From contig JAPMTP010000085.1 of NCBI GenBank assembly GCA_026413225.1, positions 1 to 64,000 of the forward strand: a DNA stretch of 64,000 nucleotides. Reading direction: 5' to 3'. The DNA comes from Otis tarda (taxonomy: Eukaryota; Chordata; Aves; Otidiformes; Otididae). The translations under genes and the position numbers were made by a program. The notes below the pieces were generated by a model. That model was not told where the DNA came from and searched no databases. It was given only the letters and a program-made list of their open reading frames with translations. This document shows, in pieces, positions 22,812 through 34,800 of this stretch; positions within the stretch are counted from its first letter, which is position 1; the number at the start of each line of letters is the position of its first letter.

Positions 22812-23190
22812 GTGCGCTGCCAATGGCCGCTGAGGAGCAGCAAGAGCTTGAGTGGCTGGCACATTTGGTGTGGGAGCAATGTTCCGACCTTCGTGATTTT
22901 TCGAGGTTTTTTTAAGTGAGCGCCCTCGTGCAGCTGGTGGTATACGTCAAAGCCCAGTTCGTCAGGGAAAGCCCGGAGCCCCAATGTCTGTGCTGCTGTA
23001 GGTGCGCTGCAAATGGCCGCTGAGGAGCAGCAAGAGCTTGAGTTGCTGGCACTTTTGGTGCGGGAGCAATCGTCTGACGTTCGTGATTTTTGTGGTTTTT
23101 TTCAGTGGGCGCCCACGTGTAGCTGGTGGTAAACGTCGAAGCCCTGTTCGCCAGATAAAGCCCGGAGCCCCAGTTTCTGTGCTGCTGTAG
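22812..23190 (+). repeat. 379-base dimer, copy 2
   Basis: Both halves are complete, but the second half has TTTGTGGTTTTTTTCAG where most copies have TTTGTGGTTTATTTCAG. It is followed by a monomer with GCTGTGGAGCTGC (23205-23220). Confidence 0.85.
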
Positions 23191-23569
23191 GTGCGCTGCC
23201 AATGGCCGCTGTGGAGCTGCAAGAGCTTGAGTGGCTGGCACTTTTGGTGTGGGAGCAATCGTCTGACGTTTGGAATTTTTTGGGGTTTTTTTCCGGGAGC
23301 GCCCTGGTGCAGCTGGTGGTAAACATCGAAGCCCTGTTCGTCAGGGAAAGCCCGGAGCCCCAATGTCTGTGCTGCTGTAGGTGCGCTACCAATGGCCGCT
23401 GAGGAGCTGCAAGAGCTTGAGTGGCTGGCACTTTTGGTGTGGAGCAATCGTCCGACGTTCGTGATTCTTCAGGGTTATTTTCAGGGGATGCCCTGGTGCA
23501 GCTGGTGGTAAACGGCGAAGCCCTGTTCGTCATGGAAAGCCCGGAGCCCCAGTGTCTGTGCTGCTGTAG
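23191..23569 (+). repeat. Two monomers separating dimer copies
   Basis: A GTTTGGAATTTTTTGGGG monomer at 23191 and a shortened GTGTGGAGC monomer after it. Both carry GAGCTGCAAGAG for GAGCAGCAAGAG (near 23213 and 23404), a change not seen elsewhere. The shared private change suggests one was converted by the other. Confidence 0.7.
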
Positions 23570-23948
23570 GTGCGCTGCCAATGGCCGCTGAGGAGCAGCA
23601 AGAGCTTGAGTGGCTGGCACATTTGGTGTGGGAGCAATGTTCCGACCTTCGTGATTTTTCGAGGTTTTTTTAAGTGAGCGCCCTCGTGCAGCTGGTGGTA
23701 TACGTCAAAGCCCAGTTCGTCAGGGAAAGCCCGGAGCCCCAATGTCTGTGCTGCTGTAGGTGCGCTGCAAATGGCCGCTGAGGAGCAGCAAGAGCTTGAG
23801 TTGCTGGCACTTTTGGTGCGGGAGCAATCGTCCGACGTTCGTGATTTTTGTGGTTTATTTCAGTGGGCGCCCACGTGTAGCTGGTGGTAAACGTCGAAGC
23901 CCTGTTCGCCAGATAAAGCCCGGAGCCCCAGTTTCTGTGCTGCTGTAG
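23570..23948 (+). repeat. 379-base dimer, copy 3
   Basis: Typical of the dimer. It differs from neighbours by CGTCCGACG instead of CGTCTGACG in the second half (near 23827). It lies 758 bases (four monomers) after copy 2. Confidence 0.85.
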
Positions 23949-24140
23949 GTGCGCTGCCAATGGCCGCTGAGGAGCAGCAAGAGCTTGAGTGGCTGGCACT
24001 TTTGGTGTGGGAGCAATCGTCCGACGTTCGTGATTTTTCGAGTTTTTTTTTTCAGTGAGCTCCAACGTGCAGCTGGTGGTAAACGTCGAAGCCCTGTTCG
24101 TCAGGGAAAGCCCGGAGCCCCAAAGTCTGTGCTGCTGTAG

Positions 24141-25661
24141 GTGCGCTGCCAATGGCCGCTGAGGGGCAGCAAGAGCTTGAGTGTGTGGCACTTTTGGTGT
24201 GGGAGCAATCATCCAAGGTTCGGGATTTTTCGGGGTTTTTTTCAGGGGGCGCCCTCGTGCAGCTGGTGGTAAACTTCGAAGCCCTGTTCGTCAGGGAAAG
24301 CCCGGAGCCCCAATGTCTGTGCTGCTGTAGGTGCACTGCCAATGGCCGCTGAGGAGCATAAAGAGCTTGAGTGGCTGGCACTTCTGTTGTGGGAGTAATC
24401 GTCCGACGTTCGTGATTTTTCAGCGTTTTTTTCAGTTAGCTCCATGCTGCAGCTGGTGGTAAACGTGGAAGCCCTGTTTGTCAGGGAAAGCCCGGAGCCC
24501 CAATGTCTGTGCTGCTGTAGGTGCGCTGCCAATGGCTGCTGAGGAGCAGCAAGAGCTTGAGTGGCTGGCACTTTTCGTGTGGGAGCAATCGTCCGACGTT
24601 CGTGATTTTTCGGGGTTTTTTTTCCGAGAGCGCCCACGTGCAGCTGGTGGTAAACGTCGAAGCCCTGTTCGTCAGGGAAAGCCCGGAGCCCCAATGTCTG
24701 TGCTGCTGTAGGTGCACTGCCAATGGCCGCTGAGGGGCAGCACGAGATTGAGTGGCTGGCACTTTTGGTGTGGGAGCAATCATCCAAGTTTCGGGATTAT
24801 TCAGGGGTTTAATTCAGGGGCGCCCTCGTGCAGCTGGTGGTAAACTTCGAAGCCCTGTTCGTCAGGGAAAGCCCGGAGCCCCAATGTCTGTGCTGCTGTA
24901 GGTGCGCTGCCAATGGCTGCTGAGGAGCAGCAAGAGCTTGAGTGGCTGGCCCTTTTGGTGTGGGAGCAATCGTCTGACGTTCGTGATTTTTCGGGGTTTT
25001 TTTCAGGGGGCCCCGGTGCAGCTGGTGGTAAACGTCGAAGCCCTGTTCGTCAGGGAAAGCCCGGAGCCCCAATGTCTGTGCTGCTGTAGGTGCGCTGCTA
25101 ATGGCCGCTGAGGAGCAGCAAGAGCTTGAGTGTCTGGCCCTTTTGGTGTGGGAGCAATGGTCCGACGTTCGTGATTTTTTGGTGTTTTTTTTCAGGGAGC
25201 GCCCAGGTGCAGCTGGTGGTATACGTCGAAGCCCTGTTCGTCAGGGAAATACCGGAGCCCCAATGTCTGTGGTGCGGTAGGTGGACAGCCAATGGCCGCT
25301 GAGGGGCAGCAAGAGCTTGAGTGGCTGGCACTTTTCGTGTGGGAGCAATCATCCAAGGTTCGGGATTTTTCGGGGGTTTTTTTCAGGGAGCGCCCCGGTG
25401 CAGCTGGTGGTATACGTCGAAGCCCTATTCGTCAGGGAAATACCGGAGCCCCAATGTCTGTGGTGCGGTAGGTGTACTGCCAATGGCCGCTGAGGAGCAG
25501 CAAGAGCTTGAGTGGCTGGCACTTTTGGTGTGGGAGCAATCGTCTGACGTTTGTGATTTTTCGGGGTTTTTTTCAGTGAGCTCCATGTTGCAGCTGGTGG
25601 TATACGTCGAAGCCCTGTTCATCAGGGAAACGCCGGAGCCCCAATGTCTGTGCTGCGGTAG
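24141..25661 (+). repeat. Multi-monomer unit, copy 2
   Basis: Eight monomers in the order CAAGGTTCGGGA, GAGCATAAAGAG, GGCTGCTGAGG, GCACGAGATTG, GGCTGCTGAGG, GCTAATGGCC, GTGGACAGCC and GTGTACTGCC. The same order returns 3234 to 3238 bases (17 monomers) downstream. A private change is GGGTTTAATTCAGGGGCG near 24807. Confidence 0.85.
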
Positions 25662-26426
25662 GTGCGCTGCCAATGACCGCTGAGGAGCAGCAAGAGCTTG
25701 AGTGGCTGGCACTTTTGGTGTGAGAGCAATGGTCCGACGTTCGTGATTTTTCGAGTTTTTTTTTCAGGGGTCGCCCAGGTGCAGCTGGTGGTATACGTCG
25801 AAGCCCTGTTCGTCAGGGAAAGCCCGGAGCCCCAATGTCTTTGCTGCTGTAGGTGCACTGCCAATGGCCGCTGAGGAGCAGCAAGAGCTTGAGTGGCTGG
25901 CACTTTTGGTGTGGGAGCAATCGTCTGACGTTCGTGATTTTTCGAGTTTTTTTTCAGTGAGCTCCAACGTGCAGCTGGTGGTAAACGTCGAAGCCCTGTT
26001 CGTCAGGGAAAGCCCGGAGCCCCAATGTCTGTGCTGCTGTAGGTGCGCCGCCAACGGCCGCTGAGGAGCAGCAAGAGCTTGAGTGGCTGGCACTTTTGGT
26101 GTGGGAGCAATGGTCCGACGTTCGTGATTTCTCGGGTTTTTTTTTTTTTCAGGGGTCGCCCACGTGTTGCGGGTGGTAAACGTCGAAGCCCTGTTCGTCA
26201 GGGAAAGCCCGGAGCCCCAATGTCTGTGCTGCTGTAGGTGCGCTGCCAGTGACCGCTGAGGAGCAGCAAGAGCTTGAGTGGCTGGCACTTTTGGTGTGGA
26301 GCAATCGTCCGACGTTCGTGATTCTTCAGGGTTATTTTCAGGGGACGCCCTGGTGCAGCTGGTGGTAAACGGCGAAGCCCTGTTCGTCATGGAAAGCCCG
26401 GAGCCCCAGTGTCTGTGATGCTGTAG
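25662..26426 (+). repeat. Domain 1 monomers before the doubled dimer
   Basis: Four monomers, including GTGAGAGCAATGG (25720s), a CGCCGCCAACGG monomer near 26046 carrying a 13-T run, and a shortened GTGTGGAGC monomer near 26297. Nothing else seen. Confidence 0.75.
26137..26149 (+). repeat. Thirteen-T run
   Basis: An uninterrupted run of 13 T before CAGGGGTCGCCC, against 7 to 9 in most monomers. Its parallel monomers at 21671 and 39394 have nine, so this is a slippage expansion. Confidence 0.9.
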
Positions 26427-26805
26427 GTGCACTGCCAATGGCCGCTGAGGAGCAGCAAGAGCTTGAGTGGCTGGCACATTTGGTGTGGGAGCAATGTTCC
26501 GACCTTCGTGATTTTTCGAGGTTTTTTTAAGTGAGCGCCCTCGTGCAGCTGGTGGTATACGTCAAAGCCCAGTTCGTCAGGGAAAGCCCGGAGCCCCAAT
26601 GTCTGTGCTGCTGTAGGTGCGCTGCAAATGGCCGCTGAGGAGCAGCAAGAGCTTGAGTTGCTGGCACTTTTGGTGCGGGAGCAATCGTCTGACGTTCGTG
26701 ATTTTTGTGGTTTATTTCAGTGGGCGCCCACGTGTAGCTGGTGGTAAACGTCGAAGCCCTGTTCGCCAGATAAAGCCCGGAGCCCCAGTTTCTGTGCTGC
26801 TGTAG
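26427..26805 (+). repeat. 379-base dimer, copy 4 (first of a tandem pair)
   Basis: Begins GTGCACTGCCAATGG after TGATGCTGTAG. The second-half signature GCCAGATAAAGC ends at about 26775, and the next dimer starts at once. Confidence 0.9.
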
Positions 26806-27184
26806 GTGCGCTGCCAATGGCCGCTGAGGAGCAGCAAGAGCTTGAGTGGCTGGCACATTTGGTGTGGGAGCAATGTTCCGACCTTCGTGATTTTTCGAGG
26901 TTTTTTTAAGTGAGCGCCCTCGTGCAGCTGGTGGTATACGTCAAAGCCCAGTTCGTCAGGGAAAGCCCGGAGCCCCAATGTCTGTGCTGCTGTAGGTGCG
27001 CTGCAAATGGCCGCTGAGGAGCAGCAAGAGCTTGAGTTGCTGGCACTTTTGGTGCGGGAGCAATCGTCTGACGTTCGTGATTTTTGTGGTTTATTTCAGT
27101 GGGCGCCCACGTGTAGCTGGTGGTAAACGTCGAAGCCCTGTTCGCCAGATAAAGCCCGGAGCCCCAGTTTCTGTGCTGCTGTAG
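26806..27184 (+). repeat. 379-base dimer, copy 5 (second of a tandem pair)
   Basis: Directly follows copy 4 and, on reading, differs only in GTGCGCTGCC against GTGCACTGCC at its start. This is the only place where the dimer is in direct tandem. Confidence 0.9.
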
Positions 27185-27375
27185 GTGCGCTGCCAATGGC
27201 CGCTGAGGAGCAGCAAGAGCTTGAGTGGCTGGCACTTTTGGTGTGGGAGCAATCGTCCGACGTTCGTGATTTTTCGAGTTTTTTTTTCAGTGAGCTCCAA
27301 CGTGCAGCTGGTGGTAAACGTCGAAGCCCTGTTCGTCAGGGAAAGCCCGGAGCCCCAAAGTCTGTGCTGCTGTAG

Positions 27376-28899
27376 GTGCGCTGCCAATGGCCGCTGAGGG
27401 GCAGCAAGAGCTTGAGTGTGTGGCACTTTTGGTGTGGGAGCAATCATCCAAGGTTCGGGATTTTTCGGGGGTTTTTTTCAGGGGGCGCCCTCGTGCAGCT
27501 GGTGGTAAACTTCGAAGCCCTGTTCGTCAGGGAAAGCCCGGAGCCCCAGCGTCTGTGCTGCTGTAGGTGCACTGCCAATGGCCGCTGAGGAGCATAAAGA
27601 GCTTGAGTGGCTGGCACTTCTGTTGTGGGAGTAATCGTCCGACGTTCGTGATTTTTCAGCGTTTTTTTCAGTTAGCTCCATGCTGCAGCTGGTGGTAAAC
27701 GTGGAAGCCCTGTTTGTCAGGGAAAGCCCGGAGCCCCAATGTCTGTGCTGCTGTAGGTGCGCTGCCAATGGCTGCTGAGGAGCAGCAAGAGCTTGAGTGG
27801 CTGGCACTTTTCGTGTGGGAGCAATCGTCCGACGTTCGTGATTTTTCGCGGTTTTTTTTCCGAGAGCGCCCACGTGCAGCTGGTGGTAAACGTCGAAGCC
27901 CTGTTCGTCAGGGAAAGCCCGGAGACCCAATGTCTGTGCTGCTGTAGGTGCACTGCCAATGGCCGCTGAGGGGCAGCACGAGATTGAGTGGCTGGCACTT
28001 TTGGTGTGGGAGCAATCATCCAAGTTTCGGGATTATTCAGGGGTTTTTTTCAGGGGGCGCCCTCGTGCAGCTGGTGGTAAACTTCGAAGCCCTGTTCGTC
28101 AGGGAAAGCCCGGAGCCCCAATGTCTGTGCTGCTGTAGGTGCGCTGCCAATGGCTGCTGAGGAGCAGCAAGAGCTTGAGTGGCTGGCCCTTTTGGTGTGG
28201 GAGCAATCGTCTGACGTTCGTGATTTTTCGGGGTTTTTTTCAGGGGGGCCCCGGTGCAGCTGGTGGTAAACGTCGAAGCCCTGTTCGTCAGGGAAAGCCC
28301 GGAGCCCCAATGTCTGTGCTGCTGTAGGTGCGCTGCTAATGGCCGCTGAGGAGCAGCAAGAGCTTGAGTGTCTGGCCCTTTTGGTGTGGGAGCAATGGTC
28401 CGACGTTCGTGATTTTTTGGTGTTTTTTTTCAGGGAGCGCCCAGGTGCAGCTGGTGGTATACGTCGAAGCCCTGTTCGTCAGGGAAATACCGGAGCCCCA
28501 ATGTCTGTGGTGCGGTAGGTGGACAGCCAATGGCCGCTGAGGGGCAGCAAGAGCTTGAGTGGCTGGCACTTTTCGTGTGGGAGCAATCATCCAAGGTTCG
28601 GGATTTTTCGGGGGTTTTTTTCAGGGAGCGCCCCGGTGCAGCTGGTGGTATACGTCGAAGCCCTATTCGTCAGGGAAATACCGGAGCCCCAATGTCTGTG
28701 GTGCGGTAGGTGTACTGCCAATGGCCGCTGAGGAGCAGCAAGAGCTTGAGTGGCTGGCACTTTTGGTGTGGGAGCAATCGTCTGACGTTTGTGATTTTTC
28801 GGGGTTTTTTTCAGTGAGCTCCATGTTGCAGCTGGTGGTATACGTCGAAGCCCTGTTCATCAGGGAAACGCCGGAGCCCCAATGTCTGTGCTGCTGTAG
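27376..28899 (+). repeat. Multi-monomer unit, copy 3
   Basis: Repeats the order of copy 2. Small differences include CCCCAGCGTCTG near 27545, TCGCGGTTTTTTTTCC near 27846 and GAGACCCAATG near 27922. Its last monomer (28709) ends TGCTGCTGTAG where copy 2 ends TGCTGCGGTAG, and the next monomer belongs to domain 2. Confidence 0.85.
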
Positions 28900-31800
28900 G
28901 TGCGCTGCCAATGGCCGCTGAGGAGCAGCAAGATCTTGAGTGGCTGGCACTTTTGGTGTGGGAGCAATGGTCCGACGTTCGTGATTTTTTGTGTTTTTTT
29001 TTCATGGAGCGCCCAAATGCAGCTGGTGGTAAACGTCGAAGCCCTGTTCGTCAGGGAAAGCCCGGAGCCCCAATGTCTGTGCTGCTGTACGTGCGCTGCC
29101 AATGGCCGCTGAGGAGCAGCAAGAGCTTGAGTGGCTGTCCCTTTTGGTGTGGGAGCAATGGTCTTACGTTCGTGATTTTTTGGGGTTTTTTTTCCGGGAG
29201 CGCCCAAGTGCAGCTGGTGGTAAACGTCTAAGCCCTGTTCGTCAGGGAAAGCCCGGAGCCCCAATGTCTGTGCTGCTGTAGGTGCGCTGCCAATGGCCGC
29301 TGAGGAGCAGCAAGAGCTTGAGTGGCTGGCACTTCTGGTGTGGGAGCAATCGTCCGACGTTCGTGATTTCTCGGGGTTTTTTTTTCAGGGGGCGCCCACG
29401 TACAGCTGGTGGTATACGTCGAAGCCCTGTTCGTCATGGAAAGCCCGGAGCCCCAATTTCTGTGGTGCTCTAGGTGCACTGCCAATTGCCGCTGAGGAGC
29501 AGCAAGAGCTTGAGTGGCTGGTACATTTGGTGTGGGTACAATCGTCCGACGTTCGTAATATTTCGGCGTTTTTTTTTTCAGGGGGGGTCCACGTGCACCT
29601 GGTGGCAAACGTCGAAGCCCTGCTCCTCAGGGAAAGCCCGGAGCCCCAATGTCTGTGCTGCTGTAGGTGCGCTACCAATGGCCGCTGAGGAGCAGCAACA
29701 GCTTGAGTGGCTGGCACTTTTGGTGTGGGAGCAATCGTCTGACGTTTGTGATTTTGTTGGTTTTTTTTTCAGGGAGCGCCCAAGTGCAGCTGGTGGTAAA
29801 CGTCGAAGCCCTATTCGTCAGGGAAAGCCCGGATCCGCAATGTCTGTGGTGTTGTAGGTGCGCTGCCAATGGCCGCTGAGGAGCAGCAAGATCTTGAGTG
29901 TCTGGCAGTTTTGATGTGGGAGCAATGGTCCGACGTTCGTGATTTTTTCAGTTTTTTTTTCATTGAGCGCCCTGTTGCAGCTGGTGGTAAACGTCGAAGC
30001 CCTGTTCGTCAGGGAAAGCCCGGAGCCCCAATGTCTGTGCTGCTGTAGGTGCACTGCCAATGGCCGCTGAGGAGCAGCAAGAGCTTGAGTGGCTGGCACT
30101 TTTGGTGTGGGAGCAATCGTCCAAGCTTCGTGATTTTTTGGGTTTTTTTTTCAGGGAGCGCCCACGTGCAGCTGGTGGTAAATGTAGAAGCCCTGTTCGT
30201 CAGGGAAAGACCGAAGCCTCAATGTCTCTGGTGCGGTACGTGGACTGCCAATGGCCGCTGAGGAGCAGCAAGAGCTTGAGTGGCTGGCACATTTGGTGTG
30301 GGAGTAATCGTCCAACTTTCGTGATTTTTCGGGTTTTTTTCAGGGGGCGCCCACGTGCAGCTGGTGGTAAACATTGAAGCCCTGTTCGTCAGGGAAAGCC
30401 CGGAGCCCCAATGTCTCTGGCGCGGTAGGTGGACTGCCAATGTCCGCTGAGGAGCAGCAAGAGCTTGAGTGGCTGGCACTTTTGGTGTGGGAGCAATCGT
30501 CCGACGTTCGTGATTTTTTGTGGTTTTTATTTCCGGGAGCGCCCAAGTGCAGCTGGTGCTAAACGTCGAAGCCCTGTTCGTCAGGAAAAGCCCCGAGCCC
30601 CAATATCTGTGCTGCTGTAGGTGCGCTGCCAATGGCCGCTGAGGAGCAGCAAGAGCTTGAGTGGCTGGCACTTTTGGTGTGGGAGCAATGGTCCCACGTT
30701 TGTGATTTTTTGGGGTTTTTTTTTCAGGGAGCACCCAAGTGCAGCTGGTGGTAAACGTCGAAGCCCTGTTCGTCAGGGAAAGCCCGGAGACCCAATGTCT
30801 GTGCTGCTGTAGGTACGCTACCAATGGCCGCTGAGGAGCAGCAAGAGCTTGAGTGGCTGGCACTTTTGGTGTGGGAGCAATGGTCCGACATTCGTGATTT
30901 TTCCAATTTTTTTCAGGGGGCGCCCAGGTGCAGCTGGTGGTAAACGACGAAGCCCTGTTTGTCAGGGAAAACCCGGAGCCCCAGTGTCTGTGCTGCTGTA
31001 GGTGCGCTGCTAAAGCCGGCTGAGGAGCAGCAAGAGCTTGAGTGGCTGGCACTTTTGGTGTGGGTACAATCATCCGACGTTCGTGATTTTTTGTGGTTTT
31101 TTTTCAGGGAGCGCCCACGTGCAACTGGTGGTAAACGTCTAAGCCCTGTTAGTCAGGGAAAGCACGGAGCCCCAATGTCTGTGCTGCTGTAGGTGGAGTG
31201 CCAATGGCCGCTGAGGAGCAGCAAGAGCTTGAGTGGCTGGCACTTTTGGTGTGGGAGCAATGGTCCAACGTTCGTGATTTTTCGGGGTTTTTTTCAGTGG
31301 GCGCCCACGTGTAGCTGGTGGTATACGTCGAAGCCCTGTTCGTCAGGGAAAGCCCGGAGCCCCAATGTCTGTGCTGCTGTAGGTGCACTGCCAATGGCCG
31401 CTGAGGAGCAGCAAGAGCTTGAGTGGCTGCCACTTTTGGTGTGGGAGCAATCATCCTTTGTTCGTGATTTTTCGGGTTTTTTTTTCAGGGGTCTCCCACG
31501 TGTACCTGGTGGTTAACGTCGAAGCCCTGTTCGTCAGGGATAGCGCGGGGACCCAATGTCTGTGCTGCTGTACGTTCGCTACCAATGGCCGCTGAGGAGC
31601 AGCAAGAGCTTGAGTGTCTAGCACTTTTGGTGTGGGAGCAATCATCCGACGTTCGTGATTTTTTGGGGATTTTTTCAGTGGGCGCCCACGTTTAGATGGT
31701 GGTAAACGTCGAAGCCCTGTTCGTCAGGGAAAGCCCGGAGCCCCAATGTCTGTGCTGCTGTAGGTGCACTGCCAATGGCCGCTGAGGAGCAGCAAGAGCT

Positions 31801-34800
31801 TGAGTGGCTGGCACTTTTGGTGTGGGAGCAATGGTCCGACGTTCGTGATTTTTCAGGTTTTTTTTCAGGGGGCTCCCACGTGTAGCTGGTGGTAAACGTC
31901 TAAGCCCTGTTCGTCAGGGAAAGCCCGGAGCCCCAATGTCTGTGCTGCTGTAGGTGGAGTGCCAATGGCCGCTGAGGAGCAGCAAGAGCTTGAGTGGCTG
32001 GCCCTTTTGGTGTGGGAGCAATGGTTCGACGTTCGTGATTTTTCGGGGTTTTTTTCAGTGGGCGCCCACGTGTACATGGTGGTAAACGTCTAAGCCCTGT
32101 TCGTCAGGGAAAGCCCGGAGCCCCAATGTCTGTGCTGCTGTAGGTGCACTGCCAATGGCCGCTGAGGAGCAGCAAGAGCTTGAGTGGCTGGCACTTTTGG
32201 TGTGGGAGCAATGGTCCGACGTTCGTGATTTTTCGGGTTTTTTTTTTAAGGGGGCTACCACGTGTAGCTGGTGGTAAACGTGGAAGCCCTGTTCGTCAGG
32301 GAAAGCCCGGAGCCCCAATGTCTGTGCTGCTGTAGGTGGAGTGCCAATGGCCGCTGAGGAGCAGCAAGAGCTTGAGTGGCTGGCACTTCTGGTGTGGGAG
32401 CAATCGTCCGACTTTCGTGATTTTTCGGGTTTTTTGTTCAGCGGGCTCCCACGTGTAGATGGTGGTAAACGTGGAAGCCCTGTTCGTCAGGGAAAGCCCG
32501 GAGACCCAATATCGGTGCTGCTGTAGGTGCACTGCCTATGGCCTCTGAGGGGCAGCAAGAGCTTGAGTGGCTGGCACTTTTGGTGTGGGAGCAATCGTCC
32601 GACGTTCGTAATTTTTAGGGTTTTTTTTTTTTCAGGGGGCGCTGACGTGCACCTGGTGGCAAACGTCGAAGCCCTGCTCCTCAGGGAAAGCCCGGAGCCC
32701 CAATGTCTGTGCTGCTGTAGGTGCTCTGCCAATGGCCGCTGAGGAGCAGCAAGAGCTTGAGTGGCTGGCACTTTTGGTGTGGGAGCAATGGTCCGACGTT
32801 TGTGATTTTTCGGGTTTTTTTTTCAGGGGGCACCCAGGTGCAGCTCGTGGTAAACGACGAAGCCCTGTTCGTCAGGGAAAGCCCGGAGCCCCCATGTCTG
32901 TGCTGCTGTAGGTGCGCTGCCAATGGCTGCTGAGGAGCAGCAAGAGCTTGATTGGCTGGCACTTTTGGTGTGGGAGCAATCGTCCGACGTTCGTGATTTT
33001 TCAGGCTTTTTTCAGTGGGCGCCCATGTGTAGCTGGTGGTAAACGTGGAAGCCCAGTTCGTCAAGGAAAGCCCGGAGCCCCAATGTCTGTGGTGCTGTAG
33101 GTGCGCTGCCAATGGCCGCTGATGAGCAAAAAGTGCTTGAGTGTCTGGCCCTTTTGGTGTGGGAGCAATTGTCCGACGTTCGTGATTTTTCGGGGTTATT
33201 TTCAGTGAGCGCCCTGGTGCAGCTGGTGGTATACGTCGAAGCCCTGTTCGTCAGGGAAAGCCCGGAGCCCCAATATTTGTGCTGCTGTAGGTGCACTGCC
33301 TATGGCCGCTGAGGGGCAGCAAGAGCTTGAGTGGCTGGCACTTTTGGTGTGGGAGCAATGGTCCGACGTTCGTGATTTTTCGGGCTTTTTTTCAGTGGGC
33401 GCCCACGTGTAGATGGTGGTAAACGTCGAAGCCCTGTTCGTCAGGGAAAGCCCGGAGCCCCAATGTCTGTGCTGCTGTAGGTGCACTGCCAATGGCCGCT
33501 GAGGAGCAGCAAGAGCTTGAGTGGCTGGCACTTTTCGTGTGAGAGCAATGGTCCGACGTTCGTGATTTTTCGGGTTTTTTGTTCAGGGGGCTCCCACGTG
33601 TAGCTGCTGGTATATGTCAAAGCCCTGTTCGTCAGGGAAAGCCCGGAGCCCCAATGTCTGTGGTGCTGTAGGTGCGCTGCCAATGGCCGCTGAGGAGCAG
33701 CAAGAGCTTGAATGTCTAGCACTTTTGGTGTGGGAGCAATGGTCCAACGTTCCTGATTTTTGGGCATTTTTTTTCAGGGGGCGCCCACGTGCAGCTGGTG
33801 GTATACGTCGAAGCCCTGTTCCTCAGGGAAAGCCCAGAGCCCCAATGTCTGTGCTGCTGTACGTGCGCTACCAATGGCCGCTGAGGAGCAGCAAGAGCTT
33901 GAGTGGCTGGCCCTTTTGGTGTGGGAGCAATCGTCCAACGTTCGTGATTTTTCGGGGTTTTTTTTCAGGGGGCGCCCACGTGCACCTGGTGGTAAACATC
34001 GAAGCCCTGTTCGTCAGGGAAAGCACGGAGCCCCAATGTCTGTGCTGCTATAGGTGCGCTACCAATGGCCGCTGAGGAGCAGCAAGAGCTTGAGTGGCTG
34101 GCACTTTTGGTGTGGGAGCAATGGTCCGACGTTCGTGATTTTTTCGGGTTTTTTGTTCGGGGGGCTCCCACGTGTAGCTGGTGGTATATGTCAAAGCCCT
34201 GTTCGTCAGGGAAAGCCCGGAGCCCCAATGTCTGTGCTGCTGTACGTGCACTGCCAATGTCCGCTGAGGAGCAGCAAGAGCTTGAGTGTCTGGCACTTTT
34301 GGTGTGGGAGCAATGGTCCGACGTTCGTGATTTTTCGGGGTTTTTTTTCAGGGAGCGCCCACGTGCAGCTGGTGGTAAAAGTGGAAGCCCTTTTCGTCAG
34401 GGAAAGCCCGGAGCCCCAGTATCTGTGCTGCTGTAGGTGCACTGCCAATGGCCGCTGAGGGGCAGCAAGAGCTTGACTGGCTGGCACTTTTCGTGTGGGA
34501 GCAATGGTCCAACGTTCGTGATTTTTCGAGATTTTTTTTCAGGGGGCGCCCACGTGCAGCTGGTGGTATACGTCGAAGCCCTGTTCGTCAGGGAAAGCCC
34601 GGAGCCCCAATGTCTGTGCTGCTGTAGGTGCACTGCCTATGGCCGCTGAGGGGCAGCAAGAGCTTGAGTGGCTGGCCCTTTTGGTGTGGGAGCAATGGTC
34701 CAACGTTCGTGATTTTTCGAGATTTTTTTTCAGGGGGCGCCCTGGTGCAGCTGGTGGTATACGTCGAAGCCCTGTTCGTCAGGGAAAGCCCGGAGCCCCA

